From Bathynomus jamesi (Eukaryota > Arthropoda > Malacostraca > Isopoda > Cirolanidae): 64,000 nt of DNA. The notes beneath the pieces are model-generated. The model saw only the letters and a program-made list of their open reading frames with translations. It searched no databases and was not told the DNA's origin. The stretch spans positions 1,027,501-1,091,500 of the forward strand of contig JAJOZX010000089.1 in assembly GCA_023014485.1 (NCBI GenBank), read 5' to 3'. Of this stretch, positions 53,067-64,000 are shown piece by piece. Each line of letters starts with the position of its first letter. Positions within the stretch are counted from its first letter, which is position 1. Both the position numbers and the translations under genes were made by a program.

Positions 53067-54360
53067 GCGGATCGACAAGAAATAGACCAACAAATAGACA
53101 GAAATACTTTCCTTCCACGCTACCATCAAACAGTCTTGGAACACACGTGGGCAAACAAACAATGGAAAGTCTGTTTCTTCCCAAAAGGCGCGAATGTAAG
53201 CCTTTATCAACTAAAGGACGCGTGGACAAAGCGTCTTAAGATTTGGTACAGTCCTACGTCACAGGAACTACGTATAAAAGCAAGCTTCCACTTGCTTTCT
53301 CTCTCACTCACTCTCACTCACGGGTACTCACATCATCGAACGTGAGCAACGTCCATCAACCGCTTTCCGGCCCCCTGGCCGAGGGGCGCGGCCGCTACTT
53401 TCTTCAAGGCCTACAATTTATCATCAAGTAAGATCTACAGCCCACCTGCAGAAGCAATTCTTCGAGGCCCAACCGGAATCGTTTCGGGCCTGCGGTTTGT
53501 CGGGTCGGCCTTCAAGTTTCTCCACATTCCTCGAGATATATTCCTGCAAGATCATAAGGCTAGCCTGCATCTCGAGAAGTAACATCACCTCAGGCTTCCG
53601 AACGAAGCCTACATCCATCATCTCAAGAGGCTTAACGGACAACGACAACTCGAGTTTTCGGTATTAGATCTTTCTTCAACCCGCCTTCAAGAGTTTACAT
53701 CGTCCTAAGATAAGTACCTCATATCCTAAGTACTCTTGTGAAGCCTACAACAGCCTACCGCCGAACGGTAGGCTATACTCCCAAAGTGTGTAATCACGCG
53801 TTCCAACTGACTCTCGTGAAAGAACGCAGTAGGCCTTTCATCCAATTCAAGTGTCATTTCAATACCGTTATTCCGTGTATCATCCGTCATTATGTTCAAT
53901 TCATATATTTGTGTGTTAACTAAATATTCTCTTGACGTAATCATTTAACATCACATAATGTTCTTAGATATAAATGATATTTGTGCAAGCATTTCAATCC
54001 ATTATTATTAGGCCGCATCAATTATTCCTTGTGCATCCATGCAATCATTTAGCCTACTTAGTGTCATGTTTTCCATTCAATGTACCAAACGCACGTGCAT
54101 TCTTTATATCATTTACTAGGCCCATTCAATGTTACATGTCGCATGCCATTTACATACCATCGATGAGTATTACATTATTTATTACGTGTCAATTAAGCTA
54201 TTAACATTTCATCTTATTAGCTAAGCCTATGCCATAAGCATAACGTAAAACTACCAATTAATTACTGTCAATTCTTTGTTATATCACAGTGAATAAATAA
54301 CGGCTTTATTTTCATAATAAACTACAAAACCCATAAGGTGTCTTTTATAACCTTAACATT
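53063..54360 (+). repeat. Possible LTR (solo) with TATA box and polyadenylation signal
   Basis: The segment opens TGTAGCGG and could end AACCTTAACA. It has a TATA box (GTATAAAAGC near 53273), TC-rich sequence after it, and AATAAA at about 54293. ATGGTGACC shortly downstream (54384) is only weakly like a primer-binding site. No second copy is present, so the LTR call rests on layout alone. No protein is seen. Confidence 0.35.
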
Positions 54361-54579
54361 AATTTGCTTGGGTGTAAACCAAGATGGTGACCTCTCTGCC
54401 ATTTCGGTCACTTCCAATAGTATGGTGGACCTAATCAAATAACCATTCATTCCAATCGGTGATACTGTATAACGATATAAATTATTTAACCCAGCCTTTC
54501 ATTAATAAGCAATCAGTCATTGCACCAATTAATCATTGCATACAATTAAATCATTATCACCTTAAACGGCCAAAACTAG

Positions 54580-54580
54580 G

Positions 54581-54630
<50 letters not shown>
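54580..54630. repeat. (TA)n microsatellite
   Basis: About 22 TA units. Confidence 0.95.
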
Positions 54631-54632
<2 letters not shown>

Positions 54633-54721
54633 TTAACTATGATATTTAAAAAAATACTTGTATTTTCTTCCATTTTAAAAAATATGAAAACAGTGTTACA
54701 CAATCTTCTAACTATTTTTAA

Positions 54722-54945
54722 CAGAAAAGGGGGGGTTATGCAACAAAGGAGAGGGGATTATACAACAAGGGGGTGGGGGTAGCCACCCCAAGTTGCATAA
54801 AGGGGGGGTGAGGGTTTTTTGGGGGAGAGGGAGAATGACCTCCCCCCAAAGGGATAACCCTAACGTGCCTTCGCCGTAGGCGAGTTTGCGAAGCACAAAC
54901 CCAGCCCGTAGGGCAGGGAGCCGAAGGCTCTACTTTGTATATATA
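54722..54945 (-). repeat. Dispersed G-rich repeat, second copy
   Basis: Homologous to 48885-49060 in its right half. The left half has GTTATGCAACAAAGGAG-type repeats that also resemble the C-rich block at 32170-32300 in reverse. Confidence 0.75.
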
Positions 54946-54956
54946 TCGCCCGCCTA

Positions 54957-56204
54957 TCGGGTGGGCAAAAAAAAAGGGAGACCTCGAACTTTGGCTGTAA
55001 AATCCAAAGTTATGGTCAGATTTCCATATTTTTTTCACACCGCACAACTAAGTAAATTTCCTATACGGTGAGCGGATTTCAAAGAAAACTAATGAAAATT
55101 ACGGATTTATTGAACATATCTTTATGCCACTGGAAATTCTCCATTTACACTACTACTGCATTGTATGTGCAGATAAAAAGTTACAAAGTACTTACATATG
55201 GTGCTACCTTGATGTTAAAAAAACTGCTCGATATGTTTACCACGAACTTCCACAACCTTTTTCAGTCTAAGACGGAACTCGGTTAATATTGGATTTTACT
55301 CCCAGTCAAAAGCAGTTGAACAAGTACTATATATTGAATTGTCATTAAAAACTTACTAAAAAAATATATATCTTGTGCAAATTTGTTCAAATGTACTTTT
55401 TTTTAATAAAATATATTTCCTGTTTTGGCTATAATGTACTTTTTTCATAAAATATTTTTCCTGATTTGGCTCTTTTTTTCGCTACTCTGGCGACTTAGTC
55501 TGTTTTCTGTTCTGGCTATTTTTTCGTACCTAAATTTAAAATCCAGTATTTAACCCTAAATGCTATAGCCGAACTATATCCTCCTCCGAAATAAGGTGAA
55601 AATGCTAAGGTTAGGTTAAGTTAGGTTAGGTTATTAGTTTTTCGTTTTTACTCCCAGTGTGGTTTCATAATGAGAGCAAACTTTTCTGGTTAATTTTGAG
55701 GTGTTTTGCACGTTTCCTGCGGTAATGCGTCATTTACGAGATCTCGTAACATGAACATATCCTATATGTTTGTTACGATATCTCAAAAACTACGCATTTG
55801 CACAGGAAACTAATGGCAGATTCGTGCAAACTGCAAAGCACCTCAAAATTGACCAGAAAAGTTTGTGGTAGCTCATCCCATTTTTTCAGAAGAAGCTGTC
55901 GTAAATGAGCGACATGTCTTACTTTGACCCGATAAATTCTCCGTGACAAATTTTCCCAAAGGCCGTAATCGACAGGATTTAAATCAGGACTGTTTGGTGG
56001 CCAAATTTAATACCGCTACCTGGTATTCTTTCGATATCTCCTGTTTTATCGATTTTCTTGAGAAGCTTGTCCAAATCTCCTGCAGTTGGCTTACGTTAAT
56101 TAAAATCGCTTTAATTATCAACTTGAACCTATGATTAGGTTCTATGTACCGTATTTGTCGAGATATGAAAGATTTAAAAGGTCTCCCTTTTTTGGCCGAC
56201 CCGG
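54957..56204 (-). mobile_element. Old Tc1/mariner-type element with a foldback insert
   Basis: Left TCGGGTGGGCAAAAAAAAAG and right complement CCGGGTCGGCCAAAAAAGGG are diverged termini next to TA. Minus-strand coding remnants: WPPNSPDLNPVDYGLWENLS (about 55940-56005) and the C-terminus KKVVEVRGKHIEQFF (about 55215-55265). A separate foldback (55677-55865, arms CAAACTTTTCTGGTTAATTT and complement) separates them. Confidence 0.68.
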
Positions 56205-56996
56205 TATATAATTTTTTTTCTAAAAGCTGCCACTAAATATATTATTTTTAACGCCAAATATTTATTGTGTGTTACTCTTGTTTAGTTCTTTTAAGGTTTA
56301 TTATTATGCATACAAAAAAAGTTGACTTTTTCAGTACGCATTTTTCAGACTTGTCCATGATTTTTTAGGCAACACCTTTTTGTCTCAAACACAAATTTTA
56401 CACAAAATTAGCGCTCATCCTACCTATTAGACAGAAGTTTTTAAGCCAGTGAGAACGTAACATTTACTGTAAACTCGCGAATCATTTGTATTTTGAGTGC
56501 AGCTTCACAAATTTGGTCTCGCTGGCTTTGGCTGTGAAGCTCAAAATTTTTATGGCTGTGGTATTTTTGTAAATTTATGGACTGACTGCCTTTTCCTCGT
56601 TTTCACAAAAAGCATAAAATTTTGTACAAGCGTGGTCCGACTAGATGAATATTTATTGTAATTTTACCACAAACAACACAAATTATGAAATGGCTCCTTT
56701 GAGCAGAACTTAGAACTCTCAACAAATAAGCTTCGCCCAGCGTCACGCGGACAAACGCCTTACTCAGCTGAACAACTTTTAGCCACGTAAACTTTACTCT
56801 TAACTTTTTTGTAGCGAACTAATTTGTTAGATGTTTTAATAAAATTATTTGCGACGATGTCGTCTGTGTTTTGGTGTGAAGTGTGTGTGGTGTAGTTTGT
56901 TCCGAAAAAAGTTATAGCTTTTAGAAGAATCGTCCGCGAAGTACTAGTCGGGATAAAAAAAAACTTGAAAGTTTTAAAAAGTTTCAACGAAAAGTC
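56205..56996. other. No gene recognised
   Basis: AT-rich sequence with no identifiable ends or motifs. Confidence 0.4.
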
Positions 56997-57002
56997 AATA
57001 TT

Positions 57003-57981
57003 CGGGAGATGCAGGGCCTCCGAATTGAGATTTTTTACTCAAACCAGTCGTTAGTACATATGATTTGATGAATTTAAAGAAAAAACTAGACCTTTTGCTT
57101 TTAAAAAAAATAGGGAGATATCGGGTTTTTTCACTTTAACGATTTTTTGACATTTTCCGAAAAACTCTGGTTTCGAGAGCTGGTAACAAAAAAAAAAACA
57201 GACCACAAGACTTTCCTGCATTATTTTTTGCGAGAAATCGTGAAACTTTATCCACCGCCACAATAAAAGGTTAGTTATTTTTCCGTCGATTTAGTGAAGG
57301 TTAGGTTAGGTTAGGTTAACCTAACCTTCACTAAAACGAACGGTATTTTTTTACAAGAGTACATTACAGGCTTTTGATGAATTTTGGAATTTTAGATTAG
57401 GTTATGTTAGGTTATATATTAAAACTGTTTTTCCGATTGTTTTTGATGTTGTTTGAACGAAATTAACCTTCATTCAAACCGCATCAAAAACCATCAGAAA
57501 AACATAGTTTTGATTTACAAAGCCTGTAATGTACACTTGTAAAAATTTACCAAACGAACCTAACCTAACCTTTACTAAAACGAACATAACCTAACCTTCA
57601 CTTAATCGACGGAAAAATAACTAACCTTTGCGGTGGATAAAGTTTCGCGACTCGAAAAATGTCAAAAAATCGCTAAAGTGAAAAAAATCGATATCTCCCT
57701 TATTTTTTAAAAGCACAAGGTCTAGTTTTTTTAAAATTCATCAAATCATATGTACTAACGACTGGTATGAATAAAAAATCTCAATTCGGATGCCGTGAGT
57801 AGTATAACCGCAAAAAGGGAGACAGAAAATGGATCAATTTGAAAATTTCCCCCCAACTTCCTCTCCCATTTTGCCATTATACTACTGAGCGAGTAGTATA
57901 ACCGCGTTTAGGAGATGCTCTCCACCGTCTATGATGCACTCTCCCCTTTTGCCGGTCACACTACTGCCGTGCATCTCCCGA
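57003..57981. mobile_element. 979-bp foldback element with AATATT flanks
   Basis: Ends CGGGAGATGCA and complement are flanked by AATATT at 56997-57002 and 57982-57987. Almost the whole length is inverted: 57010-57300 pairs with 57590-57800, and the centre pairs again (TTTTTGATG... around 57440 and 57490). GGTTAGGTTAGGTTAACC sits at 57299-57320. The right arm has extra sequence (57800-57960) with two copies of GAGTAGTATAACCGC. No coding content. Confidence 0.78.
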
Positions 57982-58084
57982 ATATTAACCCAACCAAAAC
58001 TTCTACAGTATTGACAATTTTTCTCATTACTCACAAATACTAAACTTACTTTCAGTGAATTTTATACCTTGTATTATAAAATTG

Positions 58085-58200
58085 AGTTTCTCGAGCGATA
58101 AGGTTTTTACACCACCGGCTTGCTAGGCCTGTCGTGGCAACCATCCTCTTTTATCCGGGCTTGGAACCGGCATGGGATTCCAGGCGTCATTCCCCATAGC
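58085..58200. repeat. GC-rich segment of unknown origin
   Basis: ACCGGCTTGCTAGGCCTGTC and ATCCGGGCTTGGAACCGGCA stand out from AT-rich surroundings and look like a dispersed-repeat fragment. I cannot name it. Confidence 0.3.
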
Positions 58201-58300
58201 AGTCTACTGTACAGCATCGAAATATTTTATAATACAATTCAATTCAAGAAGAATTGAGTTGAATTGTATTATAAAATATTTCGATACTGTACAGTAGACT
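58201..58300. repeat. 45-bp inverted repeat
   Basis: Arms 58201-58245 and 58256-58300 (outer AGTCTACTGTACAG) match with two differences around a short loop. Confidence 0.88.
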
Positions 58301-58951
58301 TTAGAAAAACCAAATTAGAACTTAAATCACCTTGTAGTTGTAGGTCAACCTTATGATAAAACTGAAGGAATTTTTCCACTGATTTTGATAATGGAAAAGC
58401 TTTGTGTTGTTGTCCTGTTTGTGAACTTGTCGTTGCTGTCCTTCTTTCTGAACTTGTCGTAAATGAATTTGATACAGTACATTAAAGCGATATTTTCATT
58501 GCCACTGAAGATTTTTTGTCATCATGAATACTGAAGAAGATTCGTGGATTTATTTTATTCAAAGCGGTTTGGAAATGAATTTACAATGAATAGGAAAGTT
58601 TTTTTGCCAAATCCATTTAGGAAGAAGTCGCAAACTGCTGAAAAGTATAAAAAGGTTTACGTGACTGACATTCCTCAACTCAGCAAAAATGATCTTCCAA
58701 TAAAAGCGAATTTCTACTGGAAATTACAATAAAAACACTCAAATATAAATTTACATCTTCAGTAAAAAGGCATAAATAAGCTACCGCCTTCGTTGAGTAA
58801 GCTATGCTAATAAAGAGCCTTTATTTACTAAGGAACGTACAGTAAATAAGAAAAACGTTCTTGCAAAATGAAATCAGACGCCATTTGGACAATTTTAAGA
58901 GTCGGAATTCCATACTTATACAACTATCTAAAGGAAAAATTTTATGTATTT

Positions 58952-58955
<4 letters not shown>
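58301..58955. other. No gene recognised
   Basis: A plus-strand frame at 58544-58732 (KRFGNEFTMNRKVFLPNPFR) lacks known motifs. It could be an exon of something unknown but has no support. Confidence 0.35.

Positions 58956-58956
<1 letters not shown>

Positions 58957-59014
<58 letters not shown>
58957..59014. repeat. (GT)n microsatellite
   Basis: About 28 uninterrupted GT units. Confidence 0.95.
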
Positions 59015-59017
<3 letters not shown>

Positions 59018-59325
59018 AACGAACATGAAATGTGAAGTATATGAAAGGATATAAAGAACACAAATACTTCGAAATTATCAAAATCGTCTAATTTTTTCTT
59101 CAAATTATGACTATATTGACTCTGAGGAAGATTTTCGAGAAATGCAAATAAAGACAGTCTATTTTCCATTCAAGTTGCTTCAACATTTTCTTTGGAAAGA
59201 AAACCGTTATTATTTCAAGGAAATAGTTTTATTTTTTAATATTTTTTCTACTTTTCAAATGTATTCTTTATTCAACAAAGTAATGAAATAAAGGAAAAAT
59301 TATGTATGCTTTATGATTATATATA

Positions 59326-60543
59326 CAGGGTGGTCCAAAAGTCCCTATCTATTTTGTTCAAATAATGATATCTCTATTTTACTTTCTACAGGCCATAGAT
59401 TATGATAGACGTGCAAGAACGTGTAATGGTACGTATCCAAGGGAAGAAGTGTAAAGAAATTCGAGAAAAATTCGAAAGATGATTTCACAAACCAGGACCT
59501 ACAGACAAAACAATTCGCGAGCTGGTCAATAAATTTAAAAGAATAGCATCTGGTTCATGATGAGGCAAGCTCTGGACGTCCAGATACCTCTCGAGAAATG
59601 TCGAATTGGTAAGAGATGCCTTTGAAACAAATCCTAGAATGTCAACTCGCACAGCATCACGTTGATAGCATACCAAAGACGACTGTTCTAAGGATTTTAA
59701 AATCAACATTAAAAAAGAAAAGTTACCATATTCAAGTGCTACACGAGTTACACGAAGAGAATTATCCAAGACGAGCCGCCATGTGCACACAATTGATTGA
59801 AAAAATTCATACCGAAAACTTATTAAACCACATTCTCTTCAGGGATGAGGCGACATTCCTCACATGCGGAAAAGTTAATTGACATAATTGCCGTACCTGG
59901 GCTAGTAAAAAAACTAACCGAGTTCTACGAATGAGAGAGAGAGAGAGAGAGATTCTCCTAAAGTTAATGTCTGGTTGGGTATGACAAGATCGAAGATTTA
60001 TGGACCTTTTTTCTTTGCAGAAGCTACGGTAACAGAGCCAATTTATCTTGACATGCTTCAGTAGTTGTTTCTTGAACCCCAGCTTCGTTCAGATGGCATT
60101 CGACACTGTTATCTTTCAACAAGATGAAGCTCCATATTACTGTGCAGACATTGTTCGGGCGTACTTTGATGAGCTCTTGCCAAATCGCTGGATTGGACGT
60201 GGTTGAAACAGACCCTGGGCAGCATGATCTCCGGATTTAACACCATTAGACTTCTTTGCGTGGAGCTTTATAAAGTCTGAAGTTTACAAAACAAGAGTTA
60301 GAGACCTCCAGAACCTGCGAACCCGCATTGTCGCGGCATTCGCTAAAATAACCCAAGATGCTTCAGAATGTGTTCTGCAATGCAGTGGACAGATTTGAGA
60401 TTTGCAGAGACACTGGGTGCTCAACGTCGAATCTTAGACCTAAGCTTGATAAATAAATATACATCTAATAATTATGCTACTACATTTTTATCCTAAAATA
60501 CTATTATTTCAGCAAAATAGATAGGGACTTTCGGACCACCCTG
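59326..60543 (+). mobile_element. DD41D Tc1/mariner element, decayed gene
   Basis: Termini CAGGGTGGTCCAAAAGTCCC and complement match over 31 bp with one change, flanked by TA. Length 1,218 bp. Confidence 0.95.
59403..60400 (+). pseudogene. DD41D transposase, many lesions
   Basis: The reading starts MIDVQERVMVRIQGKKCKEI with the HTH region, then TTVLRILKSTLKKKSYHIQV and the first catalytic block HILFRDEATFLTCGKVN, followed by a stop. A (GA)n tract (59934-59951) has expanded inside the gene. Later come VWLGMTRSKIYGPFFFAEAT, FQQDEAPYYCADIVRAYFDE and SPDLTPLDFFAW, with 41 residues between the last two catalytic aspartates. Stops replace residues in the WIGRG and PWAA stretch. Confidence 0.85.
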
Positions 60544-60604
60544 TATATATAAGTATATACACCTATATCGAGGATTGTATAGATGTAGGTGTAGATATAG
60601 AAGT

Positions 60605-61128
60605 GGTATAGAAATAAACAAGCGGTAGCTCGCTATCGCTCGCGACCGTTGTACAACTTGGCCCTCCGGCGGGTAGCACTGTAATCCAGCAAAAAATTAA
60701 AAAAACGCCATTACCCCCATTACCTCCCACCTCACCCCCACTCCCCATTATCCCCCACACAAAAGTAAAAAACGCCATTACTCCCATTCCTCCCATCCCC
60801 ACTCCCCAATTACCCCACCCCCTCTCCCACTATCCCCGGGCGGGTAGCACTGTGACATATACTGCTACCCGCCCTCCGGCCGCAGTTTTGTCACAATGTG
60901 AAGCGCAAGATTTTCACGGCTGCGTTCTTTTCTGTAATTTTATCGCGGTGCTGGGGCCTTCGGACCCAGTAATTGTGACCTAGGACCGGGAAACTTGACA
61001 GAGCACATCGGCAGCTCATGGGCTATCAGTTGGTGGTGGTTGCAGAATTTTCCGATGTGCCGTTTAGTCTGTGCACGGTTCCGAAGAAAGCGGACAGACA
61101 CACAGACACATTTTAGCTCAATAGTATA
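60605..61128 (+). repeat. GC-rich dispersed repeat, unknown class
   Basis: GGTAGCTCGCTATCGCTCGC opens it. GGCGGGTAGCACTGT occurs twice around a C-rich CATTACCCCC block, and a long unique-looking stretch follows. It ends CGGACAGACACACAGACACA before TA, like 32440-32480. Confidence 0.5.
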
Positions 61129-61130
61129 TA

Positions 61131-62162
61131 AGGGTGTCAGGAAATGATTGCCCCCCCCCCCTGTACAGAGGAAACTGAAAGGAATAGAAAAAAACAGACA
61201 AAACCACGCGAAAGAGCGTTTAATTTTGAATAAAAAACACTTGTTTTAATATCGGGTGTTGCCCCCATTTGCAGCTCTGACGGCCATTACATGTTGGGCT
61301 AAAATTACATTTCGAAAATAAGGCCCATCCCAACTGGTTCCTCTTGGTTTGATAACCCAGATGAGCTTCCGAATAGAGAACATAATGAAAACACCCACAC
61401 ATGCTGGATTTTTTACTATTTCTCGATACTTCTGGTCGTCTGGGACTTCATCAGGAGTTGTTGCCCAAACCCGATCATTCTGAAAATTTGGTTTTCTGGA
61501 GACATAAACGAAGAATTCATCGCTGACAACCAAGTGAAGGAAATCGTCTTCCGTCCATTCCTCAAGATAATCACAAAACCATAGCCGATCTTCAATATTA
61601 AGATCACTCTTCCGTGGCTTAGCTATTTCATGCCAAGAACTCAAGCTTTGGCGAACTCGAAATTGATGCACAAGTTGCCGATTGACTATCTTACCACGAC
61701 GGATAAGTATCTCTTTCACTACCTCAGAGCAGCTCTTCTTTCGGCGCCGTGATGCAGCAAGCGCAATGTCTCGATTCTTGAGATAATTTCTCCGGTCTTC
61801 CTCCTCGAGATTCTGTTTCACAATCTTCAGGATTCTTATTCCAATTCCTTTTGACAAAGTCTTCTGATCTTTTTAATCTCTCAGCCACCCAGTGTCGAGT
61901 TATGAAAGTTGCACCAGCTTCCTTTGCTTCACGAAATGTGACAGCTCGAATGCGGTCAAGAACTCGCTTTTTCTCTGAATCGTTCAAAATAGATGATGCC
62001 ATGGTTTCTGTGGGGAAAAAAATAGTAAGAATTAAAATCACAGGAATAGAATATAATGGTTTTTATTCAGATTTTAACGCTCTTTCAAGTGGTCTCGCCG
62101 GTTTTTATCTATCTCTTCTAGTTTTTGCTCTACAGGGGGGGGCAATCATTTCCTGACACCCC
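61131..62162 (-). mobile_element. Tc1/mariner-like transposon, internally deleted
   Basis: Termini GGGTGTCAGGAAATGATTGC and complement pair over about 30 bp including a C-run. Length about 1,030 bp. The flanking TA is clear on the left, less so on the right. Confidence 0.85.
61246..61997 (-). pseudogene. Tc1/mariner-like transposase lacking second and third catalytic residues
   Basis: It starts MASSILNDSEKKRVLDRIRA (about 62000), with the HTH part ITRHWVAERLKRSEDFVKRN. A frameshift near 61855-61770 leads to NRQLVHQFRVRQSLSSWHEI and the first catalytic block LVVSDEFFVYVSRKPNFQND. After GPYFRNVILAQHV it jumps to the terminal MAVRAANGGNTRY. The segment with the other catalytic residues is deleted. 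The subfamily is uncertain for that reason. Confidence 0.8.
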
Positions 62163-62164
62163 GG

Positions 62165-62946
62165 TTACTATATAGGATGACGGTATACTGCATGTATGTA
62201 TAGGCGTAGATGTCTTACTATACACACCCAGAGGGCTTCTTAATCTTACGTTGTAAGGATACTTTAATTTTTACATAAACCAAAAATAATGTACTGGGAT
62301 TGAAGACTTAGAAGGGTGCCCTCATTAAATAGCCAAGGGTGGGTTGAATTTTTCCTATTATTACTCAAAACTTTTAAAAGATTAAGAAATCACAGAGAAA
62401 TGAAAATGAATATTTGTGAATATAAAATAAATATCTGTGGATATAAACTAAAGGTCGTACGTAAAAAATTCTATTTTAAGCGTATTCTCATTTTTCCATA
62501 ATTCCACTGAGCTTGACTTTAATAAACCCTTCAGCGACCGGAGGTCTTTTCTGAAACTGAATAAAATCGTCTGGCGTTAGCCAGGACAAAATCAGTAAAG
62601 TAACATTGTGCACTAAATTAAACCTTATAGGGCCGACGCCAAAATCGTTGGAACCCTAAAATTTAGAAACCATTGAATAATGAGTAGGTTAACTTGCAAA
62701 GCAATAAAAACGTCAATTTGTAATCGGTTTACAGAGATGCCATTACGGAATTTTTAATTGGTGTGCAGTTTATAAAAAAGATTAACAAAAACAACTTTTT
62801 AAGATTTAAATGTGTAAAAAATTAAGTGTTTGATTGCACGTTAATGTAACATAAAAGTAATGATTTACTAACATTTTGCTGCTAAGGTGGTAATTACATT
62901 AATTAAATTACTCACTAACCAAATATGTGAGATTAAAAGAAATTAT
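62165..62946. other. No gene recognised
   Basis: AT-rich sequence. No motif or terminal repeat identified before the MITE at 62947. Confidence 0.4.
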
Positions 62947-63332
62947 GGTGCTACTATAGCGTGATTCCTACCTCGATTCGGCAGTCTACCTTTTAATTAT
63001 AGCTTCTTACCTTGTTTACTAATTGCTTGTTTACATTCCAATGTCCATCGCCCTTGACGATTGGTTAGGTTTAGTCATGATATTTTCGTTAGTTTTAACG
63101 AAAATATCGTGACTAAACCTAACCAATCGTAGGTAGACCACATACTATAGTAGCACCGAAACTATTTTTTAAATAAATAAAATTGAATAATAAATAGCAT
63201 TTTATATTTATTATATTTTCATTTATACCTTGGATAGGAATCACTCTACAGTACTGTAGTTTCGAACCAAAACGGGTAGGAATCACCCTATAGTATCGAA
63301 GTCACTGGTAGGAATCACGCTATAGTAGCACC
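62947..63332. mobile_element. 386-bp MITE carrying the TTAGG-containing palindrome
   Basis: Ends GGTGCTACTATAGCGTGATT and complement (26 bp perfect). Flanks GAAATTAT and AAATTTAT may be a worn 8-bp duplication. Inside, 63058-63091 and 63096-63129 form a 34-bp palindrome (CGATTGGTTAGGTTTAGTC). The end motif recurs in the interior near 63150 and 63240-63310. Confidence 0.78.
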
Positions 63333-63530
63333 AAATTTATTGTTTGATAGGGCCTACTTATCAAAAAATGAGAGGGCCTATTTATCAAAATATGATATGG
63401 CCTACTTATCAAAAGATTACAAACATAATTTTTGTCAAGTAAGCCAAGTTATGATTCATATGATTTTGTAACTACAGTCTGTTTTAGAGTGAGGTCATGG
63501 ATCGAAATAACGTCATAAGTTTTTAAGATT

Positions 63531-63534
<4 letters not shown>

Positions 63535-63606
<72 letters not shown>
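63535..63606. repeat. (TA)n microsatellite
   Basis: About 35 TA units with one shift near 63582. Confidence 0.95.
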
Positions 63607-63610
<4 letters not shown>

Positions 63611-64000
63611 GACTCCGGAACTAAAAAATAGAATACTGCCTCAAATGCGCTCATGACCTTCATAATACCTTTAAGTTATACACCTTTATGAGGAATATCG
63701 TGTACCTGTGACGTCATTATGATAAAAAGATACCTCTGTGTGCTAGTTTTTTTTTAATTAAAAAATAGCAAAAACCTTATTCAATAGTGAAAAGTTAATG
63801 CACAGCGACATACTATCTTGTCAGATGTTACATAAAACTAGAAAAAATTCATTATGTTTATTGAGTACTGCCAATACCTAGCGGAGCATCGCGTCGTGGG
63901 GCGATAGACTGCCGCGACGCTGCTATATGTACATCCCCATGGTCCACTAAATTAAATATGTAATTAAATACACAAAAGCACTAAAATATAATTTAGAATC
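63607..64000. other. No gene recognised
   Basis: Short sequence to the window end. A GC-richer patch (63875-63930) contains GCATCGCGTCGTGGGGCGAT and CTGCCGCGACGCTGC, a weak inverted pair, with no identification. Confidence 0.4.

Noticed and set aside
57296..57600. Telomeric (TTAGG)n array
   Set aside because: Only three or four units occur in mixed orientation inside a foldback element, so this is not a telomere or an interstitial array.

Overview
This window is eukaryotic and looks like intergenic arthropod DNA. I found no credible host gene, operon or CRISPR array, and nothing bacterial. Almost everything recognisable is a transposable element or its debris, stacked and nested, with many (TA)n tracts at the joins. 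A jockey-like LINE resembles families that I know as abundant in decapod crustaceans, so a decapod is my best guess for the source. That rests on remembered protein resemblance, not on a search.

Layout. 0-5 kb: microsatellites, a hairpin derivative of a DD41D Tc1/mariner element, inverted Penelope-like terminal repeats, a tRNA-like hairpin element and a dead DD34D mariner. 4.7-7 kb: a DD41D element interrupted by a Tc1 element. 7.6-10.2 kb: a DNA transposon with about 120-bp inverted termini and an unclassified transposase-like protein. 11.7-20.5 kb: a minus-strand jockey-like LINE split by a 5.8-kb Academ-like transposon with a CCGG target duplication. 20.8-23.1 kb: a hAT element with a perfect 8-bp duplication. 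23.6-33.2 kb: two Penelope-like elements with GIY-YIG endonuclease remnants. The second is split by another Academ-like transposon (itself carrying a mariner) and by a block holding the tRNA-like element, a Tc1 and a GC-rich repeat.

33.4-35.7 kb: a second hAT. 36-38.4 kb: nothing recognised. 38.5-40 kb: a decayed 42-bp minisatellite. 40-44 kb: LINE, gypsy and transposase fragments. 45-48 kb: a CR1-like LINE interrupted by two elements with 8-bp target duplications. 49.6-56.2 kb: palindromic MITEs, a further LINE with a MITE inside, a nearly intact DD41D-type element, a possible LTR and an old Tc1/mariner relic. 57-58 kb: a 1-kb foldback element. 59.3-63.3 kb: another DD41D element, a deleted Tc1/mariner-like element and a MITE.

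The strongest evidence is reconstruction of empty sites. In five places, removing an insertion and one copy of its target duplication restores the interrupted sequence: CCGG in the jockey LINE, TAA in a Penelope element, two 8-bp duplications in the CR1 LINE, and TA in a third LINE. The most novel signals are the two Academ-like families, the repeated tRNA-like tailed-hairpin architecture, the palindromic TTAGG-containing module carried by several MITEs, and hammerhead-like cores in Penelope-like termini. All coding regions carry at least one lesion or are fragments. The closest to intact are the transposase at 51.9-52.9 kb (one frameshift), the 8.0-9.7 kb protein (one frameshift) and the Tc1 transposase at 5.8-6.8 kb (one frameshift, one stop).
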